A stretch of 64,000 nucleotides of DNA from Corynespora cassiicola (lineage: Eukaryota; Ascomycota; Dothideomycetes; Pleosporales; Corynesporascaceae), in NCBI GenBank assembly GCA_022059125.1, contig JAEUWY010000016.1, positions 682,001 through 746,000 on the forward strand. Direction: 5' to 3'. How positions within the stretch are numbered: the stretch's first letter is position 1; every line of letters begins with the position of its first letter. Positions 9,155 through 20,593 of the stretch are shown piece by piece. Under the pieces are notes generated by a model that had not been told where the DNA came from, made no database searches, and was given only the letters and a program-made list of their open reading frames with translations. The translations under genes were made by a program, and so were the position numbers.

Positions 9155-10934
9155 ATGCGACTCAAGAGATATGAACCGCTGATCGACTCGACATTAAAGC
9201 GCGTCGCTACCCGCTCGCTGCTCTCGTCGCAATGCAATCGCCGCCGACATGTCTCTACCTCCGCGGCGTCCCCAAAGAACATCGCCGTGCTCGGCGCAGG
9301 CATCTCCGGCCTGGCGAGCGCTCACTTCGTGTCCAAGGAGTTCCCCAATAGTAAAATCACTATTTACGAGTCGGGGGAGGAGAGCGGCGGCTGGATCAAG
9401 TCCAGGCGCATCGGCGTGCCGGGGGGCGACGTTCTATTCGAATATGGCCCACGCACGCTGCGGCCGCAAAAGTCAGAGGGCGTCATGCAACTGGTGAGAA
9501 GAATTCTTGTGTATAGTTAGCTCTACGATGCTAATAAAGCTTAGATATCGGACCTCGATCTCAACTACAGTGTCATCACCACGCCCACAGAGTCGCCTGC
9601 CGCACGCAATCGCTACGTTTACTATCCCGATCGACTGAATCGCATGCCTTCATCCGGTCCCGAGGGACTGGAGCTATCCAACCTTTTTAATCTGTTACGC
9701 AGCGGCGTCTTGAGTGGTATTCACAACGCAGTGGCAGACACTTGGACCCCGGGACGATCGCGAAACTTGGTTGACGAGTCTGTCGGGGCTTTCATTTCGC
9801 GCAGAATGGATAAGCGGCTAGCCCAAAACCTCCTTTCAGCCGTCTTTCATGGTATCTACGCAGGCGATATCTGGCAGTTGAGCGCAAAGACTCTTCTGTC
9901 CACAGCTTGGAATTTGGAAGGAAAGTATGGAAGCATCATCAAGGGACTCGTGATGCTTCAGAGTGAAAATGAAGGCAGGCAGGTAAGGGGTTTATACAAC
10001 GCCTCGGCTTATGATGACATGATGACAATCAACAAAAACCTCGGCAATGTCGACGATCAAGTTCAAGCATCGATTGAGCGGGCGAGTACCTTCACGTTCA
10101 AAGATGGGCTACAACAGTTGGTCCAGAAACTTCAGCATCATGTCTTGGCGAATGAGCAGGTTGATTTGAAACTGAAGAGTCCAGTAAAATCCTTCAAGAT
10201 GGCAGAGGGTACTTCTAATCAAGTTGAGATTGTGGCAGGTGTACGCATGCCCATCCAATTACCCTATCTAGCACAGCTAACAATCTACCTAGACTAGCTC
10301 GTCTCAAACAACAAAGAACTATGATCTCGTCATATCGACGCTTCGAAACAAGGACCTGACCGACTATGTTACCGTCATGACCGTTAATCTGTTTTACAAG
10401 AACCCCAAGCTTCTCCCTGTCAGAGGCTTCGGCTACCTCATTCCGCAGAGTGTACCCTTTGAGCAGAATCCCGAACGCGCCCTGGGCGTCATCTTTGATT
10501 CAGACGCCGTCCAAGGCCAAGACACGGCTGAAGGCACTAAGCTCACTGTCATGCTCGGTGGCCACTGGTGGAACGACTGGGTTGGCTACCCTGACTCTCA
10601 CGAAGGCGCCGAACTGGCAAAATCCGTCCTTGAGCGTCACCTTGGCATCACCGACGAACCCGAAGCCTGCCACGTCAACCTCAACAAGGACTGCATTCCA
10701 CAGTACACTGTAGGGTACCAAGACAGGCTCCGGGATTTTGCGCAGACGATGCAAGATCAATTCAAGGGCAGGCTGCGGCTTGTCGGCAACCAGTTCAATG
10801 GTGTTGGCGTCAATGATTGCGTCAATGCCGCTTGGCTGCTTGCCATTAGGCTCAGAGGCAATGGATGGAAGGATCAGAGCTGTGGACTGGATCATGCGCT
10901 GGATGAGCGGCCGCCAGTTATTCATTATGCCTAA
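9155..10934 (+). CDS. HEM14: Protoporphyrinogen oxidase, mitochondrial
   Basis: Three exons: 9155-9493, 9545-10240, 10293-10934, giving 558 aa. It oxidises protoporphyrinogen IX to protoporphyrin IX, the penultimate step of heme synthesis, at the mitochondrial inner membrane. The first ~40 residues are rich in Arg, Ser and Leu with few acids, as in a mitochondrial presequence. The FAD-binding GAGISGL motif is at 47-53 with the ribose-binding acid at the end of the second strand (YES, about 72). The segment GGWIKSRR..FEYGPRTLRP is the family signature. The C-terminal GVGVNDCVNAAWLLAIRLRG is the second FAD contact seen in this family. Intron 1 (9494-9544) is GTGAGA..TTAG. Intron 2 (10241-10292) is GTACGC..CCTAG with branch GCTAAC; a GT two positions upstream would throw the frame. 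Length matches fungal Hem14. Confidence 0.9.
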
Positions 10935-12830
10935 GCAGAAGTTTGGTCAGTCTAAAGAATACTAGTGTAGCATAGTGTGTATACGTATAGAGACAAACCA
11001 CTGAACGAACAGTGTAGAATGTAAAAGATACGCATATCATTTTATGAAAGCTTTCTTTGACCTGTGATCGGAGATGTGTGAGGGAGAAGCGAGTAGAAGG
11101 TTTTGAGGGTAATACTTGGAAGCGAATATACGTATAATGTCCTACGAATCGGTGTTCTTCTTTCCTGCATCTTGATCATTATGGAAGCCAGCCTCCTGTA
11201 TTACTTCCGATATATAAAGCTAGCGCCATCAATGATATTCTGTATATCATTTCACGAGGTATGCTACAGGCTGGGTTACCGATACGCGCAAAAGCATTGA
11301 AACAGACATGGGCATCTAACTGGAGCTACTTTTCCCGAAGGAAGTGAATAGAATATTGGAAGGGACAAGTCAAGGTACTTCACTACACCATTCACATGAA
11401 ATATATGAGAATGACATGTTTAAGATAGGGTTTTTTCGATTAGGGTACATGTAACTAGATTTTTCTTGAATCGAGGCTACGTGACATGTACAGGCATATT
11501 GGTGTGCGAGTGGTTTCACGATAATGTCATGTCATGTTTTACGATAGTTGAACATCCGAGCAAGGGATCAATAAGCTCTTTGACTGGCTCATTTACTCAC
11601 TTAAACCCTGAATATTGCTTATGGCTTTGTCCTTCCTTAGCTATGCCTCAAAGTTCAAGCTCATTGGCAAACGCATCCCAGACCGCAAGCGATGACATTA
11701 CTTATTACCACAACACGGGCTAAACTCCACATTAGAAACGAGAGCTTGCTACATCAGGAGTTGTTGCAGGATTTTTACTTTTCACTATGCTACTATTGCT
11801 TCTTAGGAAGATGAAAACAGGTAGTAGAAACCGGCAGCTATCGTTTGATAGTAGGACATTCAATCTAGAGATTTATAGGAGTATTAGTATTTGAAATGTG
11901 ATTTAATTTCAACAGACCTGTCAGGGATACGAGGCATAAAATGGGCAAAGGTCGGAGTATCTAAAACCTTGCGTGTTGTACACATGACCACGAAAGAATC
12001 GTCCATTGCAATAGAAAAAGGTTCACTGCAGACCTAAATTGTGGGATTGATAAGGATATCATTACTAGCTCAGGACAAAGCTAATATGACAAATCAAGTA
12101 TGTGTCATATAGTTCGGTACATGTAGAATCGTTCGTCCATATACAGTACTCTTTACTTAGATAATTCAGAGCTGTCACATATGTACGTCAAAGTGGTATA
12201 AACTGGCATCATGAAGCCTTTAACTATCCACATGGTCGTATTTTGAACAGTCATTCTCTTCCAATGCCGGTGTGGGCGTTAATCGACTTTGCCCAATTTC
12301 TCTTCTCTGGGCGATCTTTCAAGAACAAGTGCTGATTTACCTACCTATGCAGATCCTTATTCTTTTTATGTGCTTAAATACAGCTTTAATAAGATGTGGT
12401 GTATTGAGATGACTGCAGGACATCTTTTGTTGGTGGAAATACACGCTATTCGTTATTCGCCTACGGCAATAATGCAAGACCGCAGGACCAAGAAGTGCCG
12501 AATTCGCCAATTTCCAGATCTACGGCACTGATAAACACAGAAAATTTGCCTCAAGCTGTGCATATGCCCGAAAGACAAGCTCCGTATTACAAGGAGAGTA
12601 CGGTACTACATTATTCCTTGGTAAAGGACAGTCATGAGGCACGCGACAACGCAGAACGGCTCCACATATGTGATTATGGCGGCACAATCCATGAATAATT
12701 TATATTATGCCGTAGAAAGATAAAATCTTTAAAAAAGCTTAACTTTCCAAAAAAAATTGCTTGTTCTGTCTTGTCATTGCCATCTCAAGCATACCTCATT
12801 CCTCGGACCAACTACAAGAATCAAGGCATC
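10935..12830. other. AT-rich gene-poor region
   Basis: About 1.9 kb, mostly AT-rich. Open frames (65-85 aa) show no motif and often begin at non-ATG codons. No inverted terminal repeats or transposase fragment could be seen; decayed repeat DNA is possible but not shown. Confidence 0.4.
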
Positions 12831-13160
12831 ATGTACCTACCTCAGACTCCAAGTATGGTTCCACGTGGGCCAAATGCCGAGAAATATCATTCTCCAAGCC
12901 TCAACGGAAGGGAAAGGGGAGCTATTATCGCTGTTTCCATCGTTGCCGGCATCCTAGCCATCATCATTGGCGTGCTCGTGTACGTCTATCGCAAGCAAGT
13001 TCAAATGTCGAAGCGAAACGAGTACGATCTCAATCACCCAGAACTATCAGAGTTCAATCATCCTGAATTGGATATGGCCACCGCCAAGAAGAATATGAAA
13101 AATGAAAAGAGCAAGGGATACATTGAGAACAAGACAAAAGTAGTGAAGTTTAGCGGTTGA
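12831..13160 (+). CDS. Small single-pass membrane protein, hypothetical
   Basis: 110-aa frame from ATG 12831; the frame stays open upstream to a TTG at 12771, so an upstream exon is possible. Residues about 31-53 (AIIAVSIVAGILAIIIGVLVYV) form one clear transmembrane helix, preceded by a polar Pro-rich segment and followed by a basic stop-transfer YRKQ. The tail is hydrophilic with a repeated (F)NHPEL motif and Lys-rich end. This is the layout of small fungal membrane-anchored proteins of unknown role. It lies alone in AT-rich DNA. No family recognised; a real gene is likely but not certain. Confidence 0.45.
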   Translation: MYLPQTPSMVPRGPNAEKYHSPSLNGRERGAIIAVSIVAGILAIIIGVLVYVYRKQVQMSKRNEYDLNHPELSEFNHPELDMATAKKNMKNEKSKGYIENKTKVVKFSG

Positions 13161-14806
13161 ATCTGATGACATCAACAGTGGATGTCTCTCCAGGGTTCAT
13201 CCCACCTCAATATCACAATCTGGGCAAGGGTATTGCGGTATGATCCTATGGCAAAGAAATGATGTAGTCGAATATCGTGATATATACTCCGATTCGTTTT
13301 TTAGTTTGGAAAAACATGAAATTTGCATTTGAATAGTGCCTTTCTTTCAGATAGCATGCACCAAGCGTTTGTTTCGTGATTTTCAAGGTCTCCGACTCCT
13401 ACTATCTTTCATTGGGAGATATTCTTTGATAATAAGACTGAAAAGGACGTAACATGTTAGGACAGATTCTATGCCCTGGGAGATCATTCCAGGGAATCCT
13501 GCTTCCAATTAGGCAGCTGGACCTTTGTGGTTATAGAGCAACCGATATCTCCAGCTCTGGATATAAAGCAATGTGATCTGCACAACCTTATCGTTTTCAG
13601 TGCGGCTTTTTCTAGCTGGAACGACCTCCGTGGGAAAGGTATCCCTACTTCAGTGGTCCGTAACCCACTCAAATCCGGCATTACTCCAAGCAGCCAGGAA
13701 AAGATCAAGGGAAATGACAGGCGGTGTACAAAAGGTCGGCCTATCCTGTACTAGCAAATCATATTGATTCCTAATGCGATCGGCTCGGCGCTCATCGCGC
13801 GCACCTTGGAATGGATGGTGTCACTGGGCACAAAATATCACTCCCCAATGTAACGACACTGTACCCAGGCATCCAACTAAGACGATGTGGATTTGGGTAA
13901 TTTATCAAAGATATACTGAGTAAGGAAACTTTACGCCTGCGAGTAATGTATACTGTACTCGAAACTTGCCTAAAGATGCGACTTATGCAAACTTTCGATT
14001 GAATCAACTTGTTAGATGTAGGTTGGTTCTGTGTATGTCTTAAGCTATTTACCCTGAGATATCAGGAGCAACATTGTTTACTAAACTTTGTAAGTTGCTT
14101 ACTACCAAATAAACAGTCTCTGTCAGGCAATACCGTCGTCCACGAATCATGCCTTTGACAAAGTTCGGAACAAGGACATTGGCGGGTGTCTTGGAGCCAG
14201 CCAGGGCAATCGTGAAGACGAAAAGAAAATCAGCCGAAGGAACCTTAATTATACCTTGGAGATATGTTGGAAAATAATCACCTTAACCTACGGCTTAAGA
14301 TCTTCAGGGTGCAGCACGCGGCTTTTCATGTGTTGAAGAGACGAGAGGCTTCGTTGCAGCAGACTCGAAGCTGGCTACGGGAGTCTAACCACTTATACCC
14401 AAACCACCAAGTTAGAAACAAAATAAGTTCGTAACCATCTCCAATGTGACCAGTACGATTGTCTCTTTCTCTTTAGTGATCGCGCCGCGTTGGCGCGAGA
14501 TCACGTGAATACCGACGCACGGTTGCATGCCTGGGCGGTGTCGAAGGTTCCAGTGTTGTTGACTACCTCGAAACTCCCCGTTCTTATTTCAATCCCGCAC
14601 GCTTCCCTCCCCCCACTCTGTTACTTAATATGGTCAATTCCCACCTTTTGGCCAGACTTTGAATATTATACATGCCTTCCTTACCCTGGTGCTCATAGAA
14701 AAAGTCGCTGTAGCTTGCTCGCGCTCCAACACCAGCTGCTTCCCGCCAACCGTCTCCGACATCCTCGCTACCTCCTACGCACCGACCGTCCCGACGCCTC
14801 CTCGCC
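13161..14806. other. Gene-poor region and upstream region of the 14807 gene
   Basis: No gene recognised in 1.6 kb. The 74-75 aa frames near 13.5-13.75 kb on both strands have no motif. The right end holds the TCACGTGA site described separately. Confidence 0.4.
14493..14508. promoter_or_regulatory. GCGCGAGATCACGTGA word (TCACGTGA core)
   Basis: The octamer TCACGTGA (14501-14508) is a perfect palindromic CACGTG E-box of the type bound by Cbf1-like bHLH factors. It is 299 bp before the ATG at 14807. The whole 16-mer recurs exactly at 27869-27884. Confidence 0.5.
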
Positions 14807-15656
14807 ATGACGAACAGCCTTCAGAGATCCAGATTCGCGCCAAAGACCCCAGCTCAAGAGCGTGAAATCTCGCAAGAACAAAAAACCAAGGCTGATAAGG
14901 CACGAGCAATGCGCCTGATGGCGCGGCTTCGATGGAAGTCGGAGCTGTTGGCAGCATCGTATGTCCGAGCGGCCCATATACTGCAGCCCAATCGCATGCA
15001 GCCCTCGCCATTTCTATTCGTCGAGAGCGGCGTTGGTAGCGTAAGCTGCCCTGTTGTTGTTGTCGTAACGAACCAACACGGCTAAACCCATCAAGAAAGA
15101 AGCAGAGACCATGTTCAAGGTCGATTTTTTCGAGTTCTACACTCTCCTTGAACGCTACATTGTTCTCTGCCTCGAGATCATGGGCGTGTACATCTCCGGC
15201 GCTTCGTCTACCCGAACTAACGTGAATGCCCTGCGGCTTATCACCAACCCCGAGTATGCTCGACACAGGCCTGAAGCTTCACATGCTTTCCATCAAAATA
15301 TCTTGGATGCAATCGATGAAGAAACCAATCCTCTCCATATCTCCTTCGGTAACCAAGACACTCGCGTTCAGCTTGGCCTGGCAAAAGATTTCCGCAATGC
15401 ATGGAAGGATGCGGATGAACGCGCTACTGCTACCAATAACTCAGAGGAGGCAAATGGCCGAGCAAATGTGAAGCTCCTAGAGTTGCAGCTTGGCCCAATG
15501 TTGCGAACGCTCCTCGATGCTGCTAAACATGCTCTCGGCGTAGTGACTGGCCAAGATCAGTCCAATAATACCAACGGATCTGCTGATGACATATTCGATT
15601 CAATGGATACAGATTATCCGCTGGAATACATGGATGACGCCATGGACCTGGATTAA
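14807..15656 (+). CDS. Conserved two-exon protein, unknown function
   Basis: Exons 14807-15040 and 15096-15656, 264 aa. The intron (15041-15095) is GTAAGC..CAAG with branch GCTAAAC, and the frame joins in phase 0. The N-terminus is basic and helical (RAMRLMARLRWKSELLAASY). The junction region KKEAETMFKVDFFEFYTLLERYIVLCLEIM is amphipathic to hydrophobic, suggesting a helical core or protein-protein interface rather than a membrane span. The tail is acidic and Asp-rich and ends in DDAMDLD. The even codon content and clean intron make this a real gene. No catalytic motif or named domain was recognised; a subunit of a nuclear complex would fit but this is a guess. Confidence 0.7.
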
Positions 15657-16220
15657 GCATCATCCATTGGGCTCGTACACTCCTCATATTACTCGTTCGA
15701 TTAGTTTCGAAACATATCCTACTCCCGGATACTTAGTCCTCGGTTGAAGTATTATAGCATCCTAGTACTCAGATGCCTCAATGATGTGAGCAGAGGGCAC
15801 ATTTGGGTACAACACAGCTTTATTGACTCCTTTATTGCCATTTATGGCCTGTTCAGACCTGTAAGTCTTTGGTTTGTTTGCGAGTATCGGATTGTAGTTG
15901 TCACTTCAGTGGCTCTGGAGAGAGCATTCGATTCACAAAAGAGACACAACAAGCCTGCTGCCTCGCCTGAACGTACATAAATTTGCGAGAGGGATCACAA
16001 ATCTGGACACAAGTGGCGGTTGGGACGGGTTCGGCAGCACTACCTAGTAGAGCCACCCTACCAAGCCTTGGCGCACGAAGGTTTGCGAGCATAGCGCTTC
16101 GAAGTCTATATTGGGCAAAAGAGAACGAGGTGTATATCTACAAAGAAGGAAGCATGCCTGCCAGAGGCTATATGTGTTCCTCGCCCTACACCCATCCGGA
16201 TATCTGGAATCAAACATCTT
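15657..16220. other. Tail-to-tail intergenic region
   Basis: 564 bp between convergent genes; no feature recognised. Confidence 0.5.
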
Positions 16221-17261
16221 TCAACCTCCCAACCTTTCCTCGATGCCACCCACGACCTCTATAGGAATTCGAGGTCCATGCTCGATACCGACTTTTTCCA
16301 TCAATTGCTCTTCTCGCCCTTGATCATCTTGCAATACACTATCTGCGCGATCCCTGTTCGCATCCTTGTTCTTTTCGGAGACATCTCCAGCTTCTTTGTT
16401 TTGCACTTCCTTCGTTTTCTTTTCTTCGTCCATCTCCCACCGACACCTCTCTTTACAATCCCAACACACAGTCCTTTTGCAGACCTGCATATCGTATTTC
16501 CACTCATGCCTGTTCAGCATTTCCTGGCAATGTGCACATTCCATCGGAATAATTACTGTCTCGGTGTCACCGCGACGGCGTGCAACAGAAAGTCCCTTCG
16601 ATGACCGAGTTTTGAATCTAAGCTCCCCTCCCTCGGTCTCTTCTACACCATCAAACACCACGAGCTTGTCGAATTTGCACCACCAAGCTGGCCTTCCTTT
16701 TTCGGTTTTTGCCCTTACATCTGATCCAGTGAATGCTCCCATCTGAGCCGACGGTCCTGGAAGAATGCACCCGTTAAGCATAGGCTTTGGTGGTGTGAAA
16801 ATGCGCATCTTCTCTTCCGGATTGAGCTTCGGGGACATATTGAGACGTTTGCTTAGAAGCTTGGTGGGTGACAGCAGCGCTGCTTTTGATTGTGTTTGCG
16901 AGTTTCTGATGAGGTCGTACCTCATCTCGAGCTCCGACTTGCGCTTCGATGGGTCGGCGGCTGCGTTCGCTCCCAGATTCAGTTCCGCAGGGCGTGCAAG
17001 CCGGCGAATCGAAGAATCTGTTCGTTTTGGGACCATGGACTTTACTGATGTTGCACGGTTCAAAGAAATGGAGTCCTTGCGAGAGGGTGGCGGCAGGCCC
17101 TCGTCATCTGATAGGAAAACGCCTGAGTCTCGGTCACCAGCGTTGCTCTCGTGTTTGGCCTCATCATCCCCGCTTTGCTGAATGAGGCTGGAGGGAATAT
17201 CTTCAATGCAAATAACAGACTGAGGTCGGTCGCTGGCCGGAGTGTTTGTGACTTCAGTCAT
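16221..17261 (-). CDS. Hypothetical protein with a CxxC..CxxC zinc-binding-like module
   Basis: Single 346-aa frame. Residues 1-190 are polar and Ser/Arg/Lys rich and look disordered, with SPTK- and TPPKP-like sites for proline-directed kinases. Residues about 195-285 form the only ordered part: WWCKFDKLVVFDGVEE, then ECAHCQEMLNRHEWKYDMQVCKRTVCWDC, where the pairs CAHC and CWDC (with a CKRTVC between) suit a zinc site. The C-terminal tail is Lys/Glu-rich and probably coiled. ATG 17261 is the first in-frame Met after an AT-rich upstream region. A fungal-specific nuclear or cytoplasmic protein is likely; no function is assigned. Confidence 0.65.
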   Translation of the reverse strand: MTEVTNTPASDRPQSVICIEDIPSSLIQQSGDDEAKHESNAGDRDSGVFLSDDEGLPPPSRKDSISLNRATSVKSMVPKRTDSSIRRLARPAELNLGANAAADPSKRKSELEMRYDLIRNSQTQSKAALLSPTKLLSKRLNMSPKLNPEEKMRIFTPPKPMLNGCILPGPSAQMGAFTGSDVRAKTEKGRPAWWCKFDKLVVFDGVEETEGGELRFKTRSSKGLSVARRRGDTETVIIPMECAHCQEMLNRHEWKYDMQVCKRTVCWDCKERCRWEMDEEKKTKEVQNKEAGDVSEKNKDANRDRADSVLQDDQGREEQLMEKVGIEHGPRIPIEVVGGIEERLGG

Positions 17262-18717
17262 GGTGTCTAGATCCGAGAAGCGATTTGTCCGTTTTGGTAC
17301 TGAGAATGGGCGTTCAAGTTCCTCAGCAATACGATGTAGCCTCTAAAAGCAACTTAAGGAGTGACAGGAATTAGCTGAAAGCAGCAATTCGAAAATAAAA
17401 TATCAAAAATAAAAGAGCGAACCTCACACGCCCTTGGCGACCTGGAGACCATCCCAATTAAAATACTCGCCCTACCAGACCAACCCCACCGCTGCCCCTA
17501 TCGATAAAAGCCTCGAAGGCGCACGGTGGCCCGCTATTTTCGTAATGCATGAAGACGTAATCATTCCTGCGACAGCCCTCGTCAGGGTACCATCTGCCTG
17601 CATCCCTGCCCGCCGCGTTTCATATCGTCAACCACCAACCACAACTCGCAAACCGGGCATCGTGAACAAGAGTATCCTTCCAGAAGCTAAACTAGAAGGG
17701 TACAAAGATGCCAATAAATGCTAAACGACTTCGCGGCAGAAAGGCATTGTGGTTTTGTGTACTTTACCAGGGACGGGCTTGGTGAGATGAGATGCGAGTA
17801 GTAACACGATTGTGAGCCTTGAGTCTCATTTTCTGATTCTGATGAGAGAGATCCAGGATGATCGTGATGCAGCTGTTGATACGAGGAAGTTGCCATTGCA
17901 AGTTCGACTCATGGCGTCCATGAAGGCGTACTGGATGACATGCGGATAGCTGTATCTCAATATGACTTACAGAGTATTCTAAGAAGACTGGCTACTCAAA
18001 AGCTGTGTAGTTGGTATCCACGGATAAATGCCGGCCCGGGATGTCATTATGCATCCTGGGATGCTGCCTTTTGTACCCTGTCTGACATTTGAGGCTGAGC
18101 TGCGAAAACGTGGGCTTCATTTCCGACTTATCGAATGAGACTAGGATGATTTGAAGCTGAATGAAAGGGATTGTAGAGGAGCATATACTTGCTGAAATGT
18201 GGAATCAACTCCGCCTGCTACGTCCGGACTATATTGGGTGGACAGATTTGATCTGCGAGAGTCAATAGAGGCGATCAGCCATACAGGAATTCAAAACCAC
18301 CCTAATGTGATACCAAGTGTAAGACAGCTTGTAATAGATACGTCGTGTTCATTTGCCAGCTGGTTTTGCCTGTGAGCCCTCTTTTCCCACTGCGTCATAA
18401 TGGAGCTAACAACGGATTTTATGCTGATGGTCCCAGCGAAAGCTGAAATCACATGAAAAAAGCACAACTACGATCGATTCATGTGAGCACGTCCTAATAT
18501 ATGAACGGGATATGTTGGTATGTATCCAGATAGATTCCAAGATTCATTCGTCGAAAGAGTCATATGATCGCGCGTCTACGCTATTAAGGCTTCGCCAAGG
18601 CGCGATACTATATTGAGCCGGATACGGGTTTGCTGCCTTACACTAGTCTTACCTCGTCTTTCCGTGCACGATAAAAACCCCTACAGACCCTCTCCGGAGT
18701 CTGTATTCAATTTCCCA
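17262..18717. other. Divergent intergenic region
   Basis: About 1.46 kb between the divergent genes starting at 17261 (-) and 18718 (+). The frame 17434-17724 (96 aa) is Pro/Thr rich with no support. Nothing else recognised. Confidence 0.4.
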
Positions 18718-19828
18718 ATGTCAATTTTCAACATGACCTACAATATGCGGCCACGTGTTCATAAGCATGAAACCCCCAGCCCTCGACCAGCAATTGCAAG
18801 TAGGGGCAAAGGCAAAGGCAAAGGGAAGACCAAGGCTCCTACACCGCACAAACCCAAGCGTGCTACTAGGAAGAAGAAGGAGATCTCTGCACAAAAAGCA
18901 GAGTCTCATCCAGCTGCTTCCTGGACTCAACCGAAAAATCCACAAGCCACGTTCCTGGGCTTGCCCGCCGAGGTACCGCTCCAAAGATCAACTGGCATGT
19001 ACCGCTGTCTAATCTACCCAGCTACGCCTCCAAATCTATGGCTATGTATTCGAAAGCCCCCTGATTCATGTGCACTGCCATGAAGATGAGGACCCTCGTG
19101 ACCCAGAAGAGACATTGCCGACGCGTTTCACCTGGACAGCTTGCCGCGCAGTCAACCCTCAGTGTTCGCTTCTCTGCGCAAACCCCAAATGGTCAGGTCT
19201 TTGCAAAGAAGAAGAAAGGTGTTCATACATCATAAAGTCTCCTCCACCACTTCTAGGCTTTGCTGCGCTCCGGTGGGCTTCGAAATTCATCCAGTACGAA
19301 AGCCAAGAGTTTATACTGAAATCTTCTACCATCGCTGTGGATCCGGCAAGGATTGAAGAGTTCATTCGGTTTCTTAAGAAGCGAGCACCTAGCCAGCTGC
19401 AGCATATCCGACGCATCAATCTATTCGGGACCCAAGAGCGTATTGGGCTATATGGCTTCATATTCCAACCTCTGCAAAGGAACTTTCCGAATTTGAAAGG
19501 TATTGCCTGTCAACTGCAGTCCTCTTCCTGGGATGCCTTGGCATATAAAAACACCACACTTGACAATTTAGGACAGACCTGGGGTATTTTACAAGAGATC
19601 TCCCGCATATGCCCTTCTACGACGGTGGCTTTAGAAGCTTGGATGTATAAGAAACCTTATCCTTCAGATGAGGACATACAAACTCGCTTTAGGTGTATGC
19701 GAGAAGCCAATCTGAACAAATTGGAATCGACTCGGGGAAATGGATTCGAAATGGAGTTTGTTCAGCTCCCATTAGTTGCGTGGAAGCCGCGAGCTTTCTG
19801 GCGAAGGTGGTGGCACCATGTTAGGTGA
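18718..19828 (+). CDS. 2EXR/F-box-like domain protein
   Basis: Exons 18718-18972 and 19022-19828, 353 aa. The intron (18973-19021) is GTACCG..CCCAG; splicing restores FLGLPAELRLQIYGYVF, the hallmark of the fungal 2EXR/F-box-like family, whose two halves otherwise lie in different frames. The N-terminal 75 residues are basic with GKGKGKGK and KPKRATRKKK stretches (possible nuclear localisation). The domain follows at about residue 80, with HVHCHEDEDPRDPEE after it. The C-terminal half (residues about 150-350) is a mixed helical region typical of these proteins and ends in RRWWHHVR. Members are numerous and fast-evolving in Dothideomycetes and largely uncharacterised; a substrate-adaptor role is often assumed from the F-box resemblance. 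ATG 18718 is used; the frame is open further upstream only from a TTG. Confidence 0.75.
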
Positions 19829-20593
19829 CACGAACAGAGTCCAGAGTCATTCCATGGGTTTAGTTCCAGAGCTCCAGGTGTTCATCATTCAAATGCCCAC
19901 ATCCTTTATTCATAAAATACACAGAGTCTCATAATTTACAATGTCTCTTACTCTATCTCACGGAAGCTTCAGTCTACTTTACGGTTGTTTTGATAAATAT
20001 TTAAAGTGCTTGTGATGCTTATGATGCTTACACTTATTCAAAATGAATGATTAAAGTCTCATAGTAAACAATGTTCCAATACCGTGTTCGCCGTTTCAAC
20101 CAGCCAACGTTTTGTTATTCATCCCAACTTGTAAGCGATTCACTTTCTTATTCCATATTTGTGTTAATCAACCTGCAAACGACTGCTCTAAAAAAACTGA
20201 TGCTAATATGTCAGCTCGTACAACTTTTTACGTTCGCTAATCAGCTACATGTATATGCTTGTTGGAGGCTCATTTGTTGCTGTAGTTTTTCATTGTGTCC
20301 AGATCGAGACCAAAAATAGTTTACTATGTTTGGCCATCCGCACGGCCACATCAAGAAGGGTTGTACAGGTTGCATAGGTAGTCACACTGCAGGAGGTAAC
20401 CGCCGTACACTTGATTTGAGATCGAAGATAGTCTTCGACTTATGAAGCAAAGTCTGACGCATAACCATTAGAGTCATGATTAACTCTGCTACCGGTGACT
20501 CTATTGTCTTAATGTAGAGGTTGTATAAAAGGCCAACTTCGTGTATCTTCATAACTACCTCCTACCTACATTCTGCACTGCGAGCCATACCGC
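19829..20593. other. AT-rich spacer upstream of the kinase-like gene
   Basis: No gene recognised. It holds short direct repeats of GATGCTTA near 20014-20032 and, at the right end, the TATA box listed separately. Confidence 0.4.
20524..20530 (+). promoter_or_regulatory. TATA box
   Basis: TATAAAA, 64 bp before ATG 20594, which is the first ATG downstream. It supports a transcript start just before 20594 rather than at the inner ATG 20763. Confidence 0.5.

Noticed and set aside
10935..12830. Transposon relic in the first AT-rich gap
   Set aside because: No terminal repeats, target duplications or transposase-like frame could be seen; kept only as an AT-rich gap.
14775..15266. 163-aa minus frame over the 14807 gene
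   Set aside because: Shadow of the two spliced sense exons and crosses their intron.
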